A stretch of DNA of 36,127 bases. It comes from Candidatus Poribacteria bacterium (GTDB lineage: Bacteria; Poribacteria; WGA-4E; WGA-3G). The position numbers and the translations under genes are program-made. How positions within the stretch are numbered: position 1 is the first letter of the stretch; each line of letters opens with the position of its first letter. Of this stretch, positions 1 to 8,164 are shown in pieces. The DNA is taken from positions 1 to 36,127 of the forward strand of contig VXZK01000070.1 in the NCBI GenBank assembly GCA_009845545.1, written 5' to 3'. The notes below the pieces were generated by a model. That model did no database searches, was not told the DNA's origin, and was given only the letters and a program-made list of their open reading frames with translations.

Positions 1-253
1 ATTCCGAACCTACCGGCGGTTGAAAGTGTAAACTTATTTTTCGATTTTACTATAAAATTGAATTCGGATTTCTAAAGAAATTCTAATGAAGAAAGAGAAC
101 CAGATCGGATTATAACATCTCAGGGACACTGATTAGATACGGCTGCATTATCAGCTTAAGGCTCGTTGGTAAGGTTTAGACTTACCCGTATAAGCGTTTT
201 GTATTTGCTGGAAAAGGAAGGAACTGGTAAACTGGTATAGAGGAAACGCCATA
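1..253. other. Region upstream of the permease array
   Basis: No gene is supported here. Frame 1 is open from base 1 to a stop at 73-75, but the stretch shows no recognisable protein and overlaps a sequence (23-56) that recurs in a noncoding region at 22515-22544, so it is probably not coding. A small hairpin GGTAAG/CTTACC lies at 168-173/181-186. Bases 221-238 contain two copies of an ACTGGTA-like word that resembles the heptad arms found further into the array. The ribosome-binding site for the first permease, GAGG at 240-243, is 10 nt before its ATG. I could not find a convincing -35/-10 pair. A partner ATPase gene, if it is adjacent, would lie upstream of the window. Confidence 0.5.
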
Positions 254-1756
254 ATGCTAACACTTATCCGCCGAGAACTTCTTGACAACCTGATGACCTT
301 CCGCTTCGCGGCGGCAGTCTTCATTACAATGTTACTTGTTGTTGCAAATACCGTTGTGCTCATCAGAGATTACGAGCAGCGTTTAGACAGTTACAACACC
401 GCTGTCAAAACGCATCAGCAGAAAGTGCGGAGCACGAAAACCTATTCGGCGGGTGACGTGGTTGTTGACCGGGCACCGAATCCGTTGAGTATCTTCAATG
501 TTGGACTGGATAAACGACTGGGAAACCAAGTGGCGGTTCATCACGGTTTTGTGCCGACACTCTGGGATGCCGAGATGCACGGATCGGATACGACTTTTCT
601 CAATATCTTTTTCGCAATTGATATTGTCTTTGTCTTTGAAGTGGTGCTGAGCCTAATGGCACTCCTTTTCGCGTACGACGCGATTGCGGGGGAACACGAG
701 TCCGGCACGTTACGCTTGCTCCTGACACACCCGGTCCGTCGAAGTCATATTCTGTTAGCCAAATATATCAGTGCCATGGTGTGCCTGCTTATTCCTCTAT
801 TGATGAGCCTATCGCTTGCAGTCATTTTGCTGACAGGTAGGGGTTCGATTTTCCTAAAAACGGCTGATTTTCTCCGGATCGGTGGGATTGTTTTTAACTC
901 GGTGGCGTATATGTCGGTCTTCTACCTCATCGGCTTACTGATTTCAGCGGTAGCGCGTCGGACGGGTACCGCGCTCATGGTTTCTATGTTTGTCTGGGGC
1001 TTTTTGGTGCTGGTGTACCCAAACATGATCCTTGCAGCCCTTGAGCCGTTACATGATTCAGAACCGCGTGCGAAATCGGTTTTTTCCCAGATTCAACAGA
1101 TGTGGGAGCATTTCGACACAGAACGTAAAGAGTTCCTCATAAATGACCCGGTGCCAGGGGAGAGTACAAGTTTTGGCATAGGATGGGTGGGTTACAACTT
1201 CAAACGTTTTAGGGAAGATTCAAGAACACTCCGCTATTACTACAAGGCTGGCGCACACTTTGATGAAATTGATGAGAGATCTCAACCTAAAGTACCGTAC
1301 GCCCAAAATTACTACAGCTTCCTCGTACCGCTGACGATTAGCACCGCAGAACGCACATGGATCGTCCGAAGTCAAGGACTGAAAGACATCTTTGTCCAAC
1401 CCGCGAAAATAGATAGAACCTTGTTGAAACTCTCACCGGTAGGGATCTATGATGCTGCGACACAAGCGTGGGCAGGCACAGACCTGCTCAGCATCCAAGA
1501 TTTTTTCGACGCAGCCCGGCGGTACCGACAGACAGTCATTGACTATTTCTACGATAAAGAGGTGTTCGAGTCGCGGCAATGGTTTTCGGCGGACAAAGGG
1601 GCAGCGGACTGGCGTAGGTTACCCCAATTTTCTTTTCAGAGAAGTGATATAGGCATAAATGCCAAGCGGGCGTTGCCAGATCTATTTCTACTGTTGATTA
1701 CCAATGTCGTTCTATTTATCATAATATTTCTGATTTTCATCAAAAGTGAAGTGTGA
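254..1756 (+). CDS. ABC-2 type transporter permease, type A, copy 1
   Basis: Predicted inner-membrane permease of 500 residues with the ABC-2/DUF3526-like layout. There is a cytoplasmic start with the RRELLDNL motif, TM1 at about 17-37, an external loop to about 118, and TM2 at about 121-141. The hallmark cytoplasmic segment with GEHESGTLR and HPVRR follows (about 146-163). TM3 to TM5 lie between 168 and 262, a roughly 210-residue external domain follows, and a last TM (475-496) ends in KSEV. The start is set by GAGG 10 nt upstream. This is the first of four type A genes alternating with four shorter type B genes. In known families such permeases work in pairs with one ATPase, which is not in this window. 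The substrate cannot be told from sequence. The 3' junction to the next gene holds a heptad-repeat element. Confidence 0.85.
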   Translation: MLTLIRRELLDNLMTFRFAAAVFITMLLVVANTVVLIRDYEQRLDSYNTAVKTHQQKVRSTKTYSAGDVVVDRAPNPLSIFNVGLDKRLGNQVAVHHGFVPTLWDAEMHGSDTTFLNIFFAIDIVFVFEVVLSLMALLFAYDAIAGEHESGTLRLLLTHPVRRSHILLAKYISAMVCLLIPLLMSLSLAVILLTGRGSIFLKTADFLRIGGIVFNSVAYMSVFYLIGLLISAVARRTGTALMVSMFVWGFLVLVYPNMILAALEPLHDSEPRAKSVFSQIQQMWEHFDTERKEFLINDPVPGESTSFGIGWVGYNFKRFREDSRTLRYYYKAGAHFDEIDERSQPKVPYAQNYYSFLVPLTISTAERTWIVRSQGLKDIFVQPAKIDRTLLKLSPVGIYDAATQAWAGTDLLSIQDFFDAARRYRQTVIDYFYDKEVFESRQWFSADKGAADWRRLPQFSFQRSDIGINAKRALPDLFLLLITNVVLFIIIFLIFIKSEV

Positions 1757-1939
1757 AGTAGTTTTCAGTAAAGAAGTTTCCAGTGTCCAGTTGCCAGAAA
1801 GGACACATCTGGTGACTGGTTACTTATCCTGTTTGCTGGGTTAATGGACACAATAATTGAGGTGCAGAAGATGCTAACCTCTTTACTGCGGAGGCTGAAA
1901 ACTGGTAACTGTTAACTGGTTACTGGTCACTGGTTACTT
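1757..1939. repeat. Heptad-armed inverted-repeat element in junction A1-B1
   Basis: The whole gap between the two permeases is a foldback element. GTTTTCAG (1761-1768) pairs exactly with CTGAAAAC (1895-1902). The left arm continues as imperfect 7-nt units of the GTNNCCA type (about 1775-1796). The right arm is five 7-nt units of the type AACTGGT, AACTGTT, TACTGGT, CACTGGT at 1900-1934, then TACTT directly before the ATG at 1940. The right arm leaves no Shine-Dalgarno sequence for the downstream gene. Related elements fill the gaps at 8012-8164 and 11087-11513. No ORF lies inside it. Heptanucleotide tandem repeats are known from cyanobacteria (STRR sequences); relatedness is not implied. Confidence 0.7.
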
Positions 1940-3352
1940 ATGTGGCATATCGCGAAACGCGAACTTTATGATAATCTTAATAGCTTACGGTTCGCGCTGA
2001 CAACTGTCCTCTTATTAGCACTGATGCTGACGAATGCTGTTGTGCATCTCCACAAGCACCCGAAGCGAATCCAGAAGTATCGTGCTTCGGTCACGAAATC
2101 TCTGGCCGATTTGACGGTTCGGACAGACAGTTTGTATAACATTGCACAACAGGGGCCTGGCTTGCTGTACAAAAAGCCGTCCCCGCTCCGTTTCTGTGCG
2201 GACGGGGGTGAAGCCTTTCTATCAGATGTTGTCGGCGGGGCTTTTCTCTGGTCCATCAGTGGGAGCAGTGGGAGATTAAAGGGCTTCTGGCGGTTAGACT
2301 ATCCAGCCGCTACTCCGAATCTGATCAACATTCGTCCGGACGTTACCAAAGTAGATTGGGGTTTCATCATCGGCTACATTCTGAGTCTCATCGCGCTCCT
2401 GTTCACTTTTGATTCAATCTCTGGTGAGCGCGAGCACGGCACACTGCGATTGATGTTAGCGAATCCAATTCCACGGCACACGGTGCTGATTGGTAAGTTT
2501 TTGGGAGCCTTAATCAGTATCATCATTCCGCTATCCCTCGCTATGTTGATGAATCTTTTGGTGATTTCCACGTCAAGCGATGTCCATCTTGGTGCTAACG
2601 CGTGGGGACGTTTAGGCATCATCTTCTTCATCGCTATTCTCTATCTGTGTCTCTTTCTTGCCTTGGGGTTACTTGTATCCGCGCGTGTGCAGCGGCGCGC
2701 GGTGAGCCTTGTGATACTTTTGTTAGCATGGGTTATCTTTGTGGTTTTTATGCCGAGTACGCTCGCCGCGATTGTGAGTGGATTCTCATCACCGATGAGC
2801 ACAGATGAACTTTGGAAACGCCGAGGTCAGCTTTATGAAGCACGTTGGGAAAGGTACGACACGCATCTTCCGAAGGAATCTGAACCCGCTAAAAGAATGC
2901 AATTTGAAGGTGAACACGTTATCCAAGAAGCACAGGAGCAGGAACGCTTGAGCCACGAACACTTGGCTCAGAAAACCACCCAGGCTCAACTTGCGCGCAC
3001 CATCACCCGCATCTCACCCGTAGCGATTGTGCAACATCTTCTCGAATCGTTCGCTGGCACCGGTTTTAATCGCCATCTACAATTCATAGAGAATACACAA
3101 CGTTACGCACGACAATTTCGTGAATTTGTTGCTGACACCGATAGAGCCGACCCAGAAAGCCTGCATTTCATAGGCGTTCGCGAAGGTATGTCGCAGAAGC
3201 CTGTCAGTTCAGACGCGGTCCCAAAATTTGAAGACACGCTGAGTCTCAGTAAGGATTTCAATGCAGCGGCAGTCGATCTGCTGTTGCTAACGCTGTTTGT
3301 CGTTGTGCTACTTTCAGGTGCATATCTCGCCTTTGTGCGCGTTGAGGTATAA
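1940..3352 (+). CDS. ABC-2 type transporter permease, type B, copy 1
   Basis: A 470-residue membrane protein, the smaller partner type of the array. It begins MWHIAKRELYDNLNSLRF, clearly homologous to the type A start, so A and B descend from one ancestor. TM1 is at about 16-36, an external loop of about 100 residues holds the conserved RFCADGGE patch, and TM2 is at about 140-158. The ABC-2 cytoplasmic motif GEREHGTLRLMLANPIPRH (about 162-180) comes next, then TM3 to TM5 up to about 278. A charged external domain and a final TM ending FVRVEV complete it. There is no usable Shine-Dalgarno sequence, because the ATG abuts a heptad-repeat arm; translation may depend on readthrough or re-initiation from the upstream gene. 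Its own last codons carry the ribosome-binding site of the next gene. Substrate unknown. Confidence 0.85.
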   Translation: MWHIAKRELYDNLNSLRFALTTVLLLALMLTNAVVHLHKHPKRIQKYRASVTKSLADLTVRTDSLYNIAQQGPGLLYKKPSPLRFCADGGEAFLSDVVGGAFLWSISGSSGRLKGFWRLDYPAATPNLINIRPDVTKVDWGFIIGYILSLIALLFTFDSISGEREHGTLRLMLANPIPRHTVLIGKFLGALISIIIPLSLAMLMNLLVISTSSDVHLGANAWGRLGIIFFIAILYLCLFLALGLLVSARVQRRAVSLVILLLAWVIFVVFMPSTLAAIVSGFSSPMSTDELWKRRGQLYEARWERYDTHLPKESEPAKRMQFEGEHVIQEAQEQERLSHEHLAQKTTQAQLARTITRISPVAIVQHLLESFAGTGFNRHLQFIENTQRYARQFREFVADTDRADPESLHFIGVREGMSQKPVSSDAVPKFEDTLSLSKDFNAAAVDLLLLTLFVVVLLSGAYLAFVRVEV

Positions 3353-3360
3353 CAGAAATG
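3344..3360 (+). promoter_or_regulatory. Ribosome-binding site inside the C-terminal codons of B1
   Basis: GAGGT (3344-3348) lies in the codons for the last Glu-Val of copy B1, before its TAA stop, and sits 9 nt upstream of the ATG of A2 (3358). It decides the A2 start and implies coupled translation. Confidence 0.65.
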
Positions 3361-4869
3361 ACGCTAATACTGATCCGTCGAGAGCTCCTCGACAACCTAA
3401 TGACATTCCGATTCGCGGCAGCGACCTTTATCATGTTGCTGCTTGTAGTCGCCAATACCTTTGTATTAATTATAGATTATGAACGACGTTTGACAGGTCA
3501 TAACGATGCTGCCAAAATGCATCAACGTCAATTGCAGGAGAAAATTACTTATTCAGCAGGGATGGATAGACTATCCGCTGATCGACCGCCTAACCCGTTG
3601 AGCATTTTCAATGTCGGGTTTGATAAGCGTCTTGGAAACGAGGTACAGGTATCTCACGGAGTGGTTCCGTCGCTGTGGGATGGTTACATGCACGGGTCTT
3701 CAAATCCATTTATGGATATGTTTGCTTCAATGGATATTGTTTTTATCTTTGAGGTTATCTTGAGTCTGTTCGCACTGCTTTTCGCTTACGATGCCTTTGC
3801 TGGGGAATATGAGGCTGGCACATTGCGTTTAGTCCTGACGCATCCGATTGGTCGTGGGTATATCCTGTTCGCCAAATATATCGGTGCAATGCTCTGTCTG
3901 CTCGCACCGCTGTTGATAAGTTTACTGCTTGCAGTGATATTGTTAACGACCTCCACTTCTATATCCGTGAATACCGATGATTTCCTGCGAATCGGTGGTA
4001 TTATTTTCACATCGGTTGCGTATCTTTCCGTGTTCTACCTCATCGGGTTGCTGATTTCAGCGGCGACCCGCCGAACCAGTACTGCCTTGATGTTGTCGAT
4101 GTTTGTTTGGGGTTTTCTGGTTTTAGTTTATCCCAATGTGATCCTAACTGTGATTCCACGTTCGGAGGCACCAGATGCGCTTAGAACATCCGCTTTCAAT
4201 CGAATTGAAAGTATCTGGGACACATTCGACAGAGAACGCAAACACTACCTTGTTACCGATGATTTTCCCGGAGAAGATTGGGGGTATGAGTTAAGAGGAT
4301 GGGGTTCGCGCAGTGCTTACTTTTGGGATAATCCTCGGACTCTGATGTACACCTATAACAGTATCATGGACTTTGAAGGATTTGGTGAGGAAGATGAACC
4401 AAAGATGCCGCACGCGCAGAAGCATTTCGGTTTCCTTGGCGCGCAGACGATCGATGCAGCGGGTCGAACATGGCTCATCCGAAAACCCGCACTCGAAGAA
4501 ATTTTCATTCAACCCGCAAATGTGGAGAGAGTCTGGTTGAAACTCTCACCCGTAGGGTTATATGATGCCGCAACGCAAGCGTGGGCAGGAACAGACCTAC
4601 TCGGTATCAGAGACTTTTTTCACGCAGCGAGGCAATATAGACAAAGCGTCATTAACTATCTTTACGATCATAAGGTGTTTGAATCGAGACAATGGTTCGC
4701 TGGGGACAAGGGCGCGGCGGACTGGAGCGGTCTGCCGCAATTCTCCTTTCAAAGAGATGATATCAGCACAAACGCGAAGCGAGCATTGCCGGATGTATGT
4801 CTACTGCTCATGATTAATGTCGTTCTGTTTATCGTGATATTTTTGATTTTCGTTAAAAGTGAGGTGTAG
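3358..4869 (+). CDS. ABC-2 type transporter permease, type A, copy 2
   Basis: A 503-residue type A permease with the same plan as copy 1: RRELLDNLMTFRF start, TM1, external loop with PPNPLSIFNVGFDKRLGN, TM2, cytoplasmic GEYEAGTLRLVLTHP motif, TM3 to TM5, large external domain, final TM and a KSEV end. The external segment around residues 270-350 differs most from the other A copies, while the last 60 residues are strongly conserved. The gene starts 5 nt after the B1 stop and ends 1 nt before the B2 start, so both of its junctions are compact. The A2-B2 junction is the only A-to-B junction without a repeat element and probably shows the ancestral arrangement. Confidence 0.85.
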   Translation: MTLILIRRELLDNLMTFRFAAATFIMLLLVVANTFVLIIDYERRLTGHNDAAKMHQRQLQEKITYSAGMDRLSADRPPNPLSIFNVGFDKRLGNEVQVSHGVVPSLWDGYMHGSSNPFMDMFASMDIVFIFEVILSLFALLFAYDAFAGEYEAGTLRLVLTHPIGRGYILFAKYIGAMLCLLAPLLISLLLAVILLTTSTSISVNTDDFLRIGGIIFTSVAYLSVFYLIGLLISAATRRTSTALMLSMFVWGFLVLVYPNVILTVIPRSEAPDALRTSAFNRIESIWDTFDRERKHYLVTDDFPGEDWGYELRGWGSRSAYFWDNPRTLMYTYNSIMDFEGFGEEDEPKMPHAQKHFGFLGAQTIDAAGRTWLIRKPALEEIFIQPANVERVWLKLSPVGLYDAATQAWAGTDLLGIRDFFHAARQYRQSVINYLYDHKVFESRQWFAGDKGAADWSGLPQFSFQRDDISTNAKRALPDVCLLLMINVVLFIVIFLIFVKSEV

Positions 4870-4873
4870 AATG
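4861..4873 (+). promoter_or_regulatory. Ribosome-binding site inside the C-terminal codons of A2
   Basis: GAGGT at 4861-4865, the last Glu-Val codons of A2, lies 5 nt before the ATG at 4871. The A2 stop TAG (4867-4869) is separated from that ATG by one base. This is the intact A-to-B junction. Confidence 0.6.
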
Positions 4874-6283
4874 GTTTGGGATATTGCAAAACGCGAACTC
4901 TACGATAATCTGAATAGCCTCCGATTCGCGCTTGCGACAGTATTGTTGCTTGGATTGATGCTGACCAACGCCGTTGTACACCTTCGGGAACATCCAGAGC
5001 GGGTGCAGCAATACCGCGAGCGTGTCTCCGGACACCAGAATCACATCGCTGCGCATGCTGAGAGCAGTCTATACGACCTCGCGCAACAGGGCCCCGGCGA
5101 TCTTTACAAAAAACCGTCCGATCTCCGTTTTTGTGCAGAGGGTGGCGAAACGTTTATGGCAGATCGGGCAGTGGGAGGTTACCACCGTTGGAGTACCGGC
5201 ACGCTCAAAAGTTTTTGGATACTCACATACCCATCTGCCACGCCTAATCGGGATAATGTGCGTCCAGAGGTAACCAAAGTGGATTGGGGGTTTATCATCG
5301 GTTATGTTTTAAGCCTCGTTGCACTCCTGTTTACCTTTGATTCGATTTCGGGCGAACGCGAACGTGGCACACTCCGACTGACCTTAGCGAACCCAATTCC
5401 GCGGCACACTGTGCTGATTGGTAAGTTTTTAGGAGCGTTTATAAGCGTTAGTATACCCTTCATCCTCGCTGTTCTGGTGAACCTTCTGGTAATTTCCACG
5501 TCAAGTACTGTTCACCTTGATGCGGAGGCGTGGGGACGTTTAGGTATTATCTTCTTTGTCGCTGTCCTTTATACCTGCCTTTTTCTTGCATTCGGTCTGC
5601 TCGTGTCAGCGCGGGTGCAACGGAGCGCGGTGAGTCTCGTCATACTCCTATTGGTTTGGATTGTATTTGTGGTATTTATGCCGAGTACCCTCGTCTCAAT
5701 TGCGGGTAGATCCACGTCATCAGGTCCTACTTATGACCTCTGGGAACGTTCATCTAAATTACATGGAGAACTACGGAGAGACTACTCCCCTCGTCGCCAC
5801 AAAGAGCCTGAAGGTACTACCAAGAGGATGGAGATGGATGGTGCGTACGTCACCGAAGATGCGGAACAGCAAGAGCAGTTACACGAAGAACGCTTAACCC
5901 GGCGAATTGCTGAGGTACACCGAGCGCGCGCCATTACCCGTATTTCTCCTGTTACCATTGTACAGAACCTTATTGAATCCTTCGCCGGAACAGGGTTTGA
6001 GAGGCATCTCCAATTCTTAGAAAATGTCCAAACTTATGTACGAGAATTCCGAACATCCATTGTTGATACAGATAACGCGGATCCAGAGAGTCTTCATATC
6101 TTCGGTGTCAGAACGGGTATGTCGCAGGAGCCTGTCAGTCCAGAAGCAGTTCCGAAGTTTGAAGATACGCTTAATCTGAGCAAGGACTTCAATACTGCAG
6201 CAATGGAATTGTTACTGCTAACGTTATTTGTCTTAGTGCTTCTGTCGGGTGCGTATCTTGCATTTGTGCGCGTTGAGGTGTAG
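4871..6283 (+). CDS. ABC-2 type transporter permease, type B, copy 2
   Basis: A 470-residue type B permease starting MVWDIAKRELYDNL. A GTG at 4859 would extend the frame by four residues into A2. The ATG at 4871 is preferred because it matches the starts of the other B copies and has GAGGT 5 nt upstream. Layout: TM1, external loop with QQGPGDLYKKPSDLRFCAEGGE, TM2, GERERGTLRLTLANPIPRH, TM3 to TM5, external domain, final TM and FVRVEV end. Its last 16 bases, including the stop, are duplicated exactly at 6457-6472 on the far side of a 173-bp insert. That second copy gives the downstream gene back its ribosome-binding site. Confidence 0.85.
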   Translation: MVWDIAKRELYDNLNSLRFALATVLLLGLMLTNAVVHLREHPERVQQYRERVSGHQNHIAAHAESSLYDLAQQGPGDLYKKPSDLRFCAEGGETFMADRAVGGYHRWSTGTLKSFWILTYPSATPNRDNVRPEVTKVDWGFIIGYVLSLVALLFTFDSISGERERGTLRLTLANPIPRHTVLIGKFLGAFISVSIPFILAVLVNLLVISTSSTVHLDAEAWGRLGIIFFVAVLYTCLFLAFGLLVSARVQRSAVSLVILLLVWIVFVVFMPSTLVSIAGRSTSSGPTYDLWERSSKLHGELRRDYSPRRHKEPEGTTKRMEMDGAYVTEDAEQQEQLHEERLTRRIAEVHRARAITRISPVTIVQNLIESFAGTGFERHLQFLENVQTYVREFRTSIVDTDNADPESLHIFGVRTGMSQEPVSPEAVPKFEDTLNLSKDFNTAAMELLLLTLFVLVLLSGAYLAFVRVEV

Positions 6284-6456
6284 AATAGTTGTCAGTTATC
6301 GGTTTTGACCGAGAACGCGCGCACATTTTTAAATATCGGAAATCGCGTTCTCGGTCAAAGTTTTCAGTTAAGAGGTTTTTGTGTTATTCCGGGTTTTTGC
6401 CTAAGATCCGGTGCGGTTGCTTAGAAGAAACACCGCACCTACCGGTCCTGGGGACC
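6284..6456. repeat. 173-bp insert flanked by a 16-bp direct duplication in junction B2-A3
   Basis: GCGCGTTGAGGTGTAG occurs exactly at 6268-6283 (end of B2) and 6457-6472 (just before A3). The other B-to-A junctions are only 5-6 nt, so this segment appears inserted, with the junction duplicated. Inside are a perfect 16-bp inverted repeat (6304-6319/6344-6359, around GACCGAGAACGCG), an 8-bp stem GGTGCGGT/ACCGCACC (6410-6417/6432-6439), and a 6-bp hairpin with a TGG loop (6443-6457). It also has heptad-like words (GTTGTCA, GTTATCG) at its left edge and TTTTCAGTTAAGAGG at 6361-6375. No ORF is present. It could be a nonautonomous element; no transposase is visible. Confidence 0.65.
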
Positions 6457-6463
6457 GCGCGTT

Positions 6464-6481
6464 GAGGTGTAGTATAAAATG
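6464..6481 (+). promoter_or_regulatory. Duplicated ribosome-binding site for A3
   Basis: GAGGT at 6464-6468 is a copy of the B2 C-terminal codons in the 16-bp duplication. It lies 10 nt before the A3 ATG at 6479 and is noncoding here, yet keeps the spacing seen at the intact B-to-A junctions. Confidence 0.6.
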
Positions 6482-8011
6482 CTTAAAACACTCATTCGCA
6501 GGGAACTGCTTGATAATCTGATGACATTCCGATTTGCGGCAGCTGTTTTCATTACATTGTTGCTTGTGGTTGCCAATACTATTGTGCTCCTCAAGGACTA
6601 TGAGCAGCGACTCACTGCTTACAACACGGCTGTCCAGGAGAGTCACGAGGAATTACGCGCGGAAAAAACCTATTCCGGTTACTCCGGAACATTAGTTGTC
6701 CATCGCCCTCCGAACCCGTTGAGTATTTTCAATCTGGGATTAGATAAGCAGGTAGGGAACAAAATTGAGGTATACCACGCGTTTGTGCCGACAATTTGGG
6801 ATGCGGAGAAACATGGAGCGGATAATCCGTTTCTCAACCTCTTCACTTCAATTGATATTGTGCTTGTTTTTCAGGGCGTACTGAGTCTGCTCGCGCTGAT
6901 TTTCGCTTACGATGCGCTCGCCGGCGAACGCGAACGCGGTACGTTACGCCTCGTGCTGACGCACCCCATCCAGCGTGGATACATCCTATTTGCCAAGTAC
7001 ATCAGCGCGATGCTCTGCTTACTTGTACCGTTGTTGATCAGCCTTCTCCTGTCCATCATCTTGCTGACGACATCCACTACGGTTGCCCTGAACACAGATG
7101 ACTTTCTTCGTATCGGCGGAATTGTGCTGACCTCACTGCTTTATGTGTCGTTGTTCTACCTCATCGGCTTATGCATCTCCGCGCTGACGCGTCGCACCAG
7201 TACCGCGCTCATGCTTTGCATGTTCGTCTGGGGAGTCTTAGTGCTTGTGTACCCAAATCTGATTCTTACGGCAGTTGACATCGTCCCACAACCGGAAACG
7301 CAAATCTCTGTCTATCATCAAATCAAACAGATGTGGGAAAAATTGGATAGAGAAAAGAAGCAGTTTATCCGCAATGATGCTGTCTTAGGTCCCCCATCGC
7401 GTGGCGGTGAAGATATGGATGCGGGATTTGGCTTGGAAGGCGTTGAATACACCTTCTGGCAAGGTGAGGACAAACCCTCAATATTGCTCTATTTCCACCA
7501 AACCGGATTGTATGCCGGAAAAATTAAAGCAGAATCTGAGCCGCAGGTGCCGCACGTACAGGATTATTACGGTTTCTACAATAGAGAGACTATCAATACC
7601 GTCCAAAGAACGTGGCTTGTGCGGAAACCAGCACTTGAGGCGATCTACATCCAACCCGCAAATCTCGGTCGAATGCTGTTGAGGTTTTCACCGGGCGGGT
7701 TGTATGATGCGGCAACGGAAGCCTGGGCAGGCACCGGCTTAGAGGGTACTCAAGACTTTTTCAGCACAGTCCAACGTTACCGGCGTGCAGTCGTTGACTA
7801 TTTTTATGACCAAAAGATATTTGAATCGCGACAGTGGTTCGCTGCCGATAAAGGCACAGCCGATTGGGATACACTCCCACAGTTCTCCTTTCAGCGAAGC
7901 GATACCGGTATCAATGCAAAACGGGCACTCCCGGACATGCTTCTGTTGCTGACAATGAATGTTATTCTCTTTACAGTGATAATGCTGATTTTTATCAAAA
8001 GTGAAGTGTAG
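6479..8011 (+). CDS. ABC-2 type transporter permease, type A, copy 3
   Basis: The longest type A copy (510 residues): MLKTLIRRELLDNLMTFRF start, TM1, external loop with PPNPLSIFNLGLDKQVGN, TM2, cytoplasmic GERERGTLRLVLTHPIQR, TM3 to TM5, large external domain with extra Gly/Glu-rich residues near 305-330, and a last TM ending IKSEV. The start is supported by GAGGT 10 nt upstream and by the same MLKTLI start in copy 4. It is probably the membrane partner of the B gene that follows at 8165, as in the other pairs. Its last Glu-Val codons read GAAGTG rather than GAGGTG, so it lacks the built-in ribosome-binding site that A2 provides to B2. Substrate unknown. Confidence 0.85.
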   Translation: MLKTLIRRELLDNLMTFRFAAAVFITLLLVVANTIVLLKDYEQRLTAYNTAVQESHEELRAEKTYSGYSGTLVVHRPPNPLSIFNLGLDKQVGNKIEVYHAFVPTIWDAEKHGADNPFLNLFTSIDIVLVFQGVLSLLALIFAYDALAGERERGTLRLVLTHPIQRGYILFAKYISAMLCLLVPLLISLLLSIILLTTSTTVALNTDDFLRIGGIVLTSLLYVSLFYLIGLCISALTRRTSTALMLCMFVWGVLVLVYPNLILTAVDIVPQPETQISVYHQIKQMWEKLDREKKQFIRNDAVLGPPSRGGEDMDAGFGLEGVEYTFWQGEDKPSILLYFHQTGLYAGKIKAESEPQVPHVQDYYGFYNRETINTVQRTWLVRKPALEAIYIQPANLGRMLLRFSPGGLYDAATEAWAGTGLEGTQDFFSTVQRYRRAVVDYFYDQKIFESRQWFAADKGTADWDTLPQFSFQRSDTGINAKRALPDMLLLLTMNVILFTVIMLIFIKSEV

Positions 8012-8164
8012 AGGGGTTGTCAGTTATCAGTACGATTTTTTTCTCCGAAAAAATCTTTCGGTTTTCAGTTAAAGAGGGTTTCTGTGGTGGATACAGTCAA
8101 CGTGCTTGCCACAAGGTGCCTCTTAACTGATAACTGATAACTGATAACTGATAACTAATAACCA
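8012..8164. repeat. Heptad-armed inverted-repeat element in junction A3-B3
   Basis: The left edge has the 7-nt units GTTGTCA and GTTATCA. The right arm is four exact TAACTGA units (8124-8151), then TAACTAA and TAACCA, running straight into the ATG at 8165. CAGTTAAAGAGG in the left half and CCTCTTAACTG in the right half form the inner stem. Between them are small overlapping hairpins (GATTTTTT/AAAAAATC and CCGAAA/TTTCGG around 8033-8060). There is no ORF and no Shine-Dalgarno sequence before the downstream ATG. This copy has the cleanest heptad array in the window. Confidence 0.7.

Noticed and set aside
1..75. C-terminal end of a gene entering the window in frame 1
   Set aside because: Only 24 codons, no recognisable sequence, and it overlaps a motif repeated in noncoding DNA at 22515-22544.
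168..186. Hairpin as terminator of an upstream gene
   Set aside because: The stem is only 6 bp and no T-run follows.
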